The position numbers and the translations under genes were made by a program. Of a DNA stretch of 36,468 bases, positions 31,631-36,468 are shown piece after piece. The stretch spans positions 1 through 36,468 of the forward strand of contig RXIX01000023.1 of the NCBI GenBank assembly GCA_003989075.1. Reading direction: 5' to 3'. The notes beneath the pieces were generated by a model that ran no database searches, was not told where the DNA came from, and saw only the letters and a list, made by a program, of their open reading frames with translations. Source of the stretch: Candidatus Competibacteraceae bacterium (GTDB lineage: Bacteria > Pseudomonadota > Gammaproteobacteria > Competibacterales > Competibacteraceae). The stretch's first letter is position 1. Each line of letters opens with the position of its first letter.

Positions 31631-33541
31631 TTGATCAGCCTTCGCCAACTCTCCCTGCAACGCGGCGGCAAGCCGCTGTTCGACAACAGCTCGCTCACTG
31701 TGCATCCCGGCTGGAAAGTCGGGGTGATCGGTGCCAATGGCTGTGGCAAATCCACCCTGTTCGCTCTGCTGCGCGACGAACTGCACCCCGACGCCGGTGA
31801 TATCGACCTGCCAGCGCGCTGGGTCATCGCCCATGTCGCCCAGGAAACCCCGGCGCTGCCCGATCCAGCGCTGGAATTCGTCCTCGATGGCGATGCCGAA
31901 CTGCGTCAGGTTGAACGCGATCTGCACGCCGCCGAGGCCGCCCACGATGGGGCACGCCAGGCGGAACTGCACGCCCACTTCGACGCCATCGGCGGCTACA
32001 GTGCCCGCGCCCGCGCCGGCAAGCTGATGGCCGGACTCGGCTTCAGCACCGAGCAACTGGCACGGCCGGTCGCGGAATTCTCCGGCGGCTGGCGGGTGCG
32101 CCTGAATCTGGCGCGGGCGCTGATGTGTCGTTCCGATCTGCTGCTGCTCGACGAACCCACCAATCACCTCGATCTCGACGCGGTGCTGTGGCTGGAACAA
32201 TGGCTGCGCGGCTATCCTGGCACCCTGCTGCTGATCTCGCATGACCGCGACGTGCTCGACAACGTAGTCAGTCACATTGCCCATCTTGACCAGCAGCGCA
32301 TCACCCTCTATCCGGGCCGCTATGCCGATTTCGAGGAACAGCGCGCCGCGCGGCTGGCTCTGCAGCAGGCCGCCTACGACAAGCAGCAGCGTGAAATCGC
32401 CCATCTGGAAAGTTTCATCACCCGCTTCCGCGCCAAGGCCACCAAGGCCCGTCAGGCGCAAAGCCGCATCAAGGCCCTGGAGCGCATGGAGCGCATCGCC
32501 GCCGCCCATGTCGATTCCCCGTTCAGCTTTGCCTTCGCCGAGCCGGGCCGCTTGCCCAATCCGCTGCTGAGCATTGAAAAAGTTGCTACCGGCTATGACG
32601 GGCGGCGGATTCTCGACGCGGTCAACCTGGTCATCGGTCCTGGAACGCGGCTCGGCCTGCTCGGGCCCAATGGCGCCGGCAAATCAACCCTGATCAAGCT
32701 ACTCGCCGGGCTGCTGCCACCGCTGAGCGGGCGCATTGAAGCCGGGCAGGGTCTGGCAATCGGCTATTTCGCCCAGCATCAACTGGAGCAGTTGCGGCCA
32801 GACTGGAGTCCGCTGCGCCACCTGCAGCAACTGAGCGAGCGCGCCAGCGATCAGGAGCTGCGCGACTTTATCGGCGGTTTTGGCTTCCAGGGTGATCGGG
32901 CGCTGGATCCGGTCGCGCCCTTTTCCGGCGGCGAAAAGGCCCGGCTGGCGCTGGCGCTGCTGGTCTGGCAAAAGCCCAACCTGCTGCTGCTTGATGAGCC
33001 GACCAATCATCTCGATCTGGACATGCGCCACGCTCTGACCCTGGCCCTGCAGGATTATCAGGGTGCGCTGATTGTGGTTTCGCATGACCGCCACCTGCTG
33101 CGCACCGTGACCGATGAATTCCTGCTGGTAGCGGAAGGCCGGGCGCAGCCGTTTGATGGCGATCTCGACGACTATCGCGACTGGCTCAGCGAACGCCAGC
33201 GCCTGAGCAATCGCGATACCGGTTCCGGCGGCACCGGCACCGGCAACAACGCCGCCGAGCGGCGCGAGCAGAAACGTCAGGAGGCGGAACGCCGCCAGCA
33301 GCTCGCTATCAAACGCAGGCCGCTGGAACAGCAGCTCAAAAAGCTGGAGCAGCGCATGGACAGGCTGCACGCCGAGCAGAAAAAGCTGGATGGTGCCCTG
33401 GCCGATCCCGCCAGCTATGAAGAGGCCAACAAGGCCCGGCTCAAGGATTGGCTGCTGCGCAAGGGTGAGGTGGATCGGGAACTGGCTGATCTGGAAGGAG
33501 AGTGGCTGGAACTGCAGGAAGCCATCGAGGCACTGGCATGA
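31631..33541 (+). CDS. yheS: ABC-F ATPase, YheS type
   Basis: A 636-residue cytosolic ABC-F protein; E. coli YheS is 637. Cassette 1 has GANGCGKST, FSGGWRVRLNLARAL and LLLLDEPTNHLDLD. Cassette 2 has GPNGAGKST, FSGGEKARLALALLV and LLLLDEPTNHLDLDM. Both H-loops read SHDR. The inter-cassette linker (HLESFITRFRAKATKARQAQS) is the Arg-rich segment that reaches toward the tRNA sites of the ribosome. The C terminus is a long charged coiled coil (about residues 530-636) after a Gly/Thr-rich hinge. The family acts on stalled or difficult translation. The TTG start is inferred from length and alignment. The last codon overlaps the next gene by four bases (ATGA). Confidence 0.93.
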   Translation: MISLRQLSLQRGGKPLFDNSSLTVHPGWKVGVIGANGCGKSTLFALLRDELHPDAGDIDLPARWVIAHVAQETPALPDPALEFVLDGDAELRQVERDLHAAEAAHDGARQAELHAHFDAIGGYSARARAGKLMAGLGFSTEQLARPVAEFSGGWRVRLNLARALMCRSDLLLLDEPTNHLDLDAVLWLEQWLRGYPGTLLLISHDRDVLDNVVSHIAHLDQQRITLYPGRYADFEEQRAARLALQQAAYDKQQREIAHLESFITRFRAKATKARQAQSRIKALERMERIAAAHVDSPFSFAFAEPGRLPNPLLSIEKVATGYDGRRILDAVNLVIGPGTRLGLLGPNGAGKSTLIKLLAGLLPPLSGRIEAGQGLAIGYFAQHQLEQLRPDWSPLRHLQQLSERASDQELRDFIGGFGFQGDRALDPVAPFSGGEKARLALALLVWQKPNLLLLDEPTNHLDLDMRHALTLALQDYQGALIVVSHDRHLLRTVTDEFLLVAEGRAQPFDGDLDDYRDWLSERQRLSNRDTGSGGTGTGNNAAERREQKRQEAERRQQLAIKRRPLEQQLKKLEQRMDRLHAEQKKLDGALADPASYEEANKARLKDWLLRKGEVDRELADLEGEWLELQEAIEALA

Positions 33542-33951
33542 ATCCGCATCTGACTGAACGCCTGTTCGCCGCCTTTCCGGCTTTGTTTCGCGGCCGCCAG
33601 TTGCCGGTAACTGAAAATCTGATGGGCTTCGGCTTTGACTGCGGGGATGGCTGGTATGCCCTGATCGAGCAGTTGGCCACCGCTATCAGCGCGCATGCCG
33701 CCGCGACCGGCCTCAATCCGCTGGCGGTGCAGGTCAAGCAGACATTTGGCACGCTGCGCTTCGATGTGGACGCTGCCGATGCGCATATCCAGGCCCTGTG
33801 CGCAGCGGCGGAGCAGCGCTCCAGCCAGATTTGTGAGCAGTGCGGCGCGCCCGGAGCATTGCGCTATTACCGCCGCCGCCTGCTCGTCTGCTGCGATCGT
33901 CACGCGCCGCCGGGCAGTTGGATTGCGGCGCAGCGCCCCGACGCTGATTAG
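33538..33951 (+). CDS. Small Cys-rich protein of unknown function, coupled to yheS
   Basis: A 137-residue protein starting at the ATG inside the yheS stop (four-base overlap). It resembles a scattered family of short bacterial and phage proteins sharing a GDGWYALIEQL segment, a QVKQTFGTLRFDVD segment and a C-terminal Cys cluster. Here that cluster is CEQCGAPG and, 14 residues later, LLVCCDRHAPPGSW, which could bind one zinc ion. I know no established function. No signal peptide or membrane segment is present. Coupling to the ABC-F gene suggests co-expression but not necessarily shared function. Confidence 0.75.
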   Translation: MNPHLTERLFAAFPALFRGRQLPVTENLMGFGFDCGDGWYALIEQLATAISAHAAATGLNPLAVQVKQTFGTLRFDVDAADAHIQALCAAAEQRSSQICEQCGAPGALRYYRRRLLVCCDRHAPPGSWIAAQRPDAD

Positions 33952-33983
33952 GCGGTTTTCGCATTTGTCCAGTGGATTGCGCA

Positions 33984-34012
33984 TTGCACCATTGGCCGCA
34001 CGCCCCTAGCAT
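33984..34012 (+). promoter_or_regulatory. Weak candidate promoter for the OsmC-family gene
   Basis: TTGCAC (33984-33989) and TAGCAT (34007-34012) are 17 bases apart in the 118-base gap before the gene. The -10 matches four of six consensus positions and the -35 three. Pattern only. Confidence 0.2.
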
Positions 34013-34069
34013 TATGCGTTTTTCCACACTATCCGCTGCCTTCGCGGCGGTCTCGGCAGAGGTTTTGTC

Positions 34070-34504
34070 ATGGCATCGCTGAAGAAAATCCAGGTCACGT
34101 CCACGCTCGGCCCCAAATTCACCATCGAGAGCCGCATTCGCGATCATCTGATCTATGTCGATCAGCCCACGCCGGGCGGTGATGACAAGGGTCCGACGCC
34201 GCTGGAATACCTGTTCGTATCGCTGGCCGGCTGCATCGGCAGTATCGCGCGTATCGTTGCCAGCCAGCGCCGCCTGCCCCTGCGTGGCATGGAAATCAGC
34301 GTCGAAGGTGAGCTGGATGGCGAGGTGCTGATGGGCAAGAGCACCGCCAATCGCGCCGGTTTTCAGGGCCTGACCGTGAATGTGGTCATTGATGCCGACA
34401 TGACTCAGGCGGAGAAGGAAGAGTTCCTGCACGAGGTGGACCGGCGCTGCCCGATCTCCGACAACATCCTCAACACCACGCCGATCAGCTTCAAGGTCTG
34501 CTGA
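34070..34504 (+). CDS. OsmC/Ohr-family peroxide-reductase-like protein
   Basis: A 144-residue OsmC-family protein; relatives reduce organic hydroperoxides through two redox Cys. Both are present: Cys55 in SLAGCIGS and Cys127 in DRRCPISDNI. TPLEYLFVSLAGC is the typical central helix. This short form, ending NTTPISFKVC, is closer to the general OsmC/YhfA-like group than to Ohr proper. AGAGG lies seven bases before the ATG. It appears to be a single gene, with dgt starting 70 bases later in the same direction. Substrate not assignable from sequence. Confidence 0.88.
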   Translation: MASLKKIQVTSTLGPKFTIESRIRDHLIYVDQPTPGGDDKGPTPLEYLFVSLAGCIGSIARIVASQRRLPLRGMEISVEGELDGEVLMGKSTANRAGFQGLTVNVVIDADMTQAEKEEFLHEVDRRCPISDNILNTTPISFKVC

Positions 34505-34574
34505 GGCGAATCACCGGCGCGAGCGGTGGCGCTCGGCTATGCTTGGCCGATTCTCCGCCACCGGCTCACCGCGC

Positions 34575-35924
34575 ATGGACTGGAACCGTCTGCTCTCCCG
34601 CGCCCGCCCGGGTCTGTCCCATCAGCAGCCCGACAGCGAGGCGCGCACCGACTTTCAACGCGACTTTGACCGCATCGTCTTTTCCTCGGCATTTCGCCGC
34701 CTGCAGGACAAGACCCAGGTCTTCCCGCTCTCGCAGAGCGATTACGTCCGCACCCGCCTGACTCACAGCCTGGAAGTGTCCAGCGTTGGCCGCTCGCTCG
34801 GCACCCTGGTGGGCGATTGTGTGATTCGCCGCCACGAACTCAGGAATGTTGACCCGCAGGACTTTGGCGCGGTAGTGGCTGCCGCCTGTCTGGCGCACGA
34901 CATTGGCAATCCGCCCTTTGGTCACGCGGGCGAGGATGCGATTCGGCTGTGGTTCACCCATTCGCTGAACGGTCAGGCGTTGCTGGAGCAGTTGGATGCG
35001 CCCGAGCAGCAGGATTTCATCCGCTTTGAAGGCAACGCCCAGGGGTTCCGCATCATCAGTCGCCTGCAAAGTCCGGACAATCGCGGCGGCATGCAACTGA
35101 CCTGCGCTACGCTCGGCACCTTCACCAAGTATCCGCGCGCGGCCTGGCTGGCCGATGAGCGGCTGCCTGGCATCGCGTTCAAGAAATTCGGCTTTTATCA
35201 GGATGACCGCGATCTGTTCACCGAGGTTGCCGGACTGCTCGGTCTGGAGCCGGTCGGTTCGGATGCCTGGAGCCGTCACCCGCTCGCCTATCTGCTGGAA
35301 GCCGCCGACGATATCTGTTACCGGATCATTGATGTCGAGGATGCCTTCCGCCAGCAGCAACTGCCTTATGAACAGGTGCGCGATCTGCTGTTGCCGCTGA
35401 GTGGTGATCCCGATCGTGCCCGGCGCAAGCTGGCGCACATCACCCGGCCCAAGGAGCATATCGAGTATCTGCGCGCCAAGGCCATTGGCACGATCATCGA
35501 TCAGGTGCATTGCTGTTTCATGGATCATGAGGATGCGATTCTTGCCGGTCAGTTTCCGGATGAGTTGCTCGACAGGATTCCCGCTGCCGAGGCCATGCGT
35601 GCCCTCAAGGCCTGTGGCGAGCAGCAGGTGTATGTGTGCAAGCCGGTGGTGGAAGTGGAAGCGGCTGGTTTCGAGGTGTTGGGTGGTTTGCTGGAGGCGT
35701 TTGTGACCACGGTGAATGACATCGCCGCGCGCGGTGGGCAGGCGTCGCCCAAGAGCCGCATGCTGATTCATCTGGTGCCGGAGCAGTTTCTTGGTCCTGG
35801 GCGTGTGCCGCATGTTGATCTTTATCGGCGGGTATTGGCCGTGACCGATTTTGTATCCGGCATGACCGATTCCTATGCGGTGGCGCTGTTTAAGAAACTG
35901 ACGGGCATGTCGCTGCCGAATTGA
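34575..35924 (+). CDS. dgt: dGTP triphosphohydrolase-like HD-domain dNTPase
   Basis: A 449-residue HD-superfamily enzyme that splits a dNTP into nucleoside and tripolyphosphate, helping balance dNTP pools. The metal-site residues include His64 (RTRLTHSLEV) and the HD pair His108-Asp109 (CLAHDIGNPPFGHAGE), with a later Asp in AADDICYRIIDVEDA. FDRIVFSSAFRRLQDKTQVFPL is the usual N-terminal family signature. The ATG at 34575 (MDWNRLLSRARPG) is preferred; one 36 bases upstream would add residues unlike the family start. E. coli Dgt is 505 residues, and this length fits the broader dNTPase group. A strong terminator follows 34 bases after the stop. Confidence 0.94.
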   Translation: MDWNRLLSRARPGLSHQQPDSEARTDFQRDFDRIVFSSAFRRLQDKTQVFPLSQSDYVRTRLTHSLEVSSVGRSLGTLVGDCVIRRHELRNVDPQDFGAVVAAACLAHDIGNPPFGHAGEDAIRLWFTHSLNGQALLEQLDAPEQQDFIRFEGNAQGFRIISRLQSPDNRGGMQLTCATLGTFTKYPRAAWLADERLPGIAFKKFGFYQDDRDLFTEVAGLLGLEPVGSDAWSRHPLAYLLEAADDICYRIIDVEDAFRQQQLPYEQVRDLLLPLSGDPDRARRKLAHITRPKEHIEYLRAKAIGTIIDQVHCCFMDHEDAILAGQFPDELLDRIPAAEAMRALKACGEQQVYVCKPVVEVEAAGFEVLGGLLEAFVTTVNDIAARGGQASPKSRMLIHLVPEQFLGPGRVPHVDLYRRVLAVTDFVSGMTDSYAVALFKKLTGMSLPN

Positions 35925-35958
35925 TGCGCGGTTTGAATCCGTTTGATGGTGATGTATG

Positions 35959-35981
35959 AGCCGGCGCAAGCCGGCTTTTTT
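35959..35981 (+). terminator. Rho-independent terminator after dgt
   Basis: AGCCGGC (35959-35965) and GCCGGCT (35970-35976) form a perfect 7-bp stem with a GCAA tetraloop, followed directly by T residues to 35981. This is a textbook terminator in position and form. Confidence 0.93.
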
Positions 35982-36215
35982 GTGGGTGCCTCTTTGCCTG
36001 TTGCGGTTGATTCTTCGGGGTATATCGCCATTTCCCGGTTTTTTGGGAGTCTCACCGAGTAGACGTTTTGGCGTGTTGGCGGGGGTTGAGTGTGTAGATA
36101 TCTGCATCTACTTGCCAGCCTGTTGTCACTTCATTGGTGTTTTTTATTTTACCCATCAGGCTCTTGAGTAGGTTTCGTATCTTCAAGGATGTAAAGTATC
36201 GCTACTGAACAACCG
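35982..36215. other. Gene-free region between the dgt terminator and the MITE
   Basis: These 234 bases are more AT-rich than the coding regions. A 71-residue frame crosses the terminator and runs through here, but it has no ribosome-binding site and no protein-like pattern. A 6-bp hairpin (GTAGAT/ATCTAC, 36094-36111) is the only small structure noticed. The last five bases (AACCG, 36211-36215) are the left copy of the target duplication of the next element. Confidence 0.5.
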
Positions 36216-36397
36216 CAGGACTTTCGCTTACCTGACTTTTTCCGTCATACCTTCGCCCTGAGCCTGTCGAAGGACGCGAAAGCGGGTATCCATTCTTTTC
36301 AAAAAGTTACTGGATTCCCGCATACGCGGGAATGACGAAAAGCGCAAGTCCCGTATATTAGAAAATCAATGAGATGAAACACCAAGCGAAAGTCCTG
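36216..36397. mobile_element. MITE-like element, 182 bp, 14-bp terminal inverted repeats, 5-bp target duplication
   Basis: The ends are perfect inverted repeats: CAGGACTTTCGCTT at 36216-36229 and AAGCGAAAGTCCTG at 36384-36397. AACCG occurs directly outside both ends (36211-36215 and 36398-36402), as expected for a 5-bp target-site duplication. No transposase is encoded. Inside are nested palindromes: CGTCAT (36243-36248) with ATGACG (36332-36337), GCGGGTATCCA (36282-36292) with TGGATTCCCGC (36311-36321), the small hairpin CCTTCG/CGAAGG (36250-36273), and ATTCCCGC/GCGGGAAT (36314-36333). The last two are short palindromes commonly seen between genes in many proteobacteria. The insertion sequence that moves it cannot be named from here. 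Confidence 0.82.
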
Positions 36398-36467
36398 AAC
36401 CGTTTGTTTTGAAAAGCCCGGCTGGCTTTTCACGATAGGCGCTGTTCTGTTCCTCCAGCTCAGGAAT
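36366..36467 (-). CDS. Possible 3' end of a gene running in from the right edge
   Basis: One minus-strand frame is open from the window edge for 33 codons to a TGA at 36368-36366. Its first part (IPELEEQNSAYREKPAG) looks protein-like. The frame crosses the hairpin at 36411-36431 and ends inside the MITE, so the element would have supplied the stop. A second frame is also open here, so this is tentative. Confidence 0.18.
   Translation of the reverse strand: MPELEEQNSAYREKPAGLFKTNGSGLSLGVSSH
36411..36431 (-). terminator. Hairpin with terminator-like symmetry near the right edge
   Basis: GAAAAGCC (36411-36418) and GGCTTTTC (36424-36431) form a perfect 8-bp stem with a 5-base loop. Read on the minus strand it has the A-stem-T form of a bidirectional terminator and could end a gene lying beyond the window edge. 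On the plus strand no gene ends here. Confidence 0.45.
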
Positions 36468-36468
36468 C

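Noticed and set aside
35956-36171. 71-codon frame after dgt
   Set aside because: It starts inside the dgt terminator, has no ribosome-binding site, and its Cys/Phe/Leu mixture looks like translated non-coding DNA.

Overview
The window reads as ordinary chromosome of a GC-rich gammaproteobacterium. The signs are gamma-type Uup and YheS ABC-F ATPases, a succinylase-branch lysine/diaminopimelate pair (dapD, dapE), a Dgt-type dNTPase, a pst operon with the DUF3333 type of PstA, and several large hybrid histidine kinases. A glycogen cluster built around GlgE and a maltokinase, a eukaryote-type double-domain phosphofructokinase and a phosphate-uptake operon together would suit a glycogen-cycling lineage such as Competibacteraceae. 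That placement is inference; there is no rRNA or other taxonomic marker in the window.

Layout. 1-1517 (-): the 5' part of uup, cut by the left edge. 1518-1934: gene-free. 1935-4858 (+): a PhnD-type periplasmic binding protein followed by a membrane hybrid histidine kinase, with no transporter genes. 5019-12369 (-): a glycogen operon transcribed glgE, maltokinase, glgC, then glgX. 12598-15676 (+): dapD, an Rpn-family PD-(D/E)XK nuclease, dapE. 15897-18125 (+): tandem phosphofructokinase. 18180-22559 (-): a 1459-residue tripartite sensor kinase. 22627-23490 (-): a short-chain dehydrogenase. 23754-29256 (+): pstS-pstC-pstA-pstB-phoU, with a Pho-box-like triple heptamer upstream, a long hairpin after pstS and a terminator after phoU. 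29327-31461 (-): moeB-like, DUF985 cupin, DUF1028. 31631-33951 (+): yheS and a coupled small Cys-rich protein. 34070-35924 (+): an OsmC-family protein and dgt. 35959-35981: terminator. 36216-36397: a MITE-like element with 14-bp perfect inverted termini and a 5-bp target duplication.

How the genes work together. GlgC supplies ADP-glucose, the maltokinase makes maltose-1-phosphate, GlgE extends alpha-1,4-glucan from maltose-1-phosphate, and GlgX trims branches. TreS and GlgB, the usual partners, are not in the window. The phosphofructokinase would carry glucosyl units released from glycogen into glycolysis. PstSCAB imports phosphate and PhoU links transport to Pho signalling, but phoB/phoR are absent. 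Several starts were moved from the longest frame to sites supported by ribosome-binding sequences or family alignment: GTG for pstS and maltokinase, TTG for yheS, and internal ATGs for glgE, dapE, the large kinase, pstA, moeB, the cupin and dgt.

The most unusual items are the glycogen cluster and its GlgE N-terminal extension, the eukaryote-type phosphofructokinase with a degenerate C half, the binding protein/kinase pair without a transporter, and the nested-palindrome MITE at the right end. No tRNA, rRNA, CRISPR array or transposase-bearing insertion sequence was seen.
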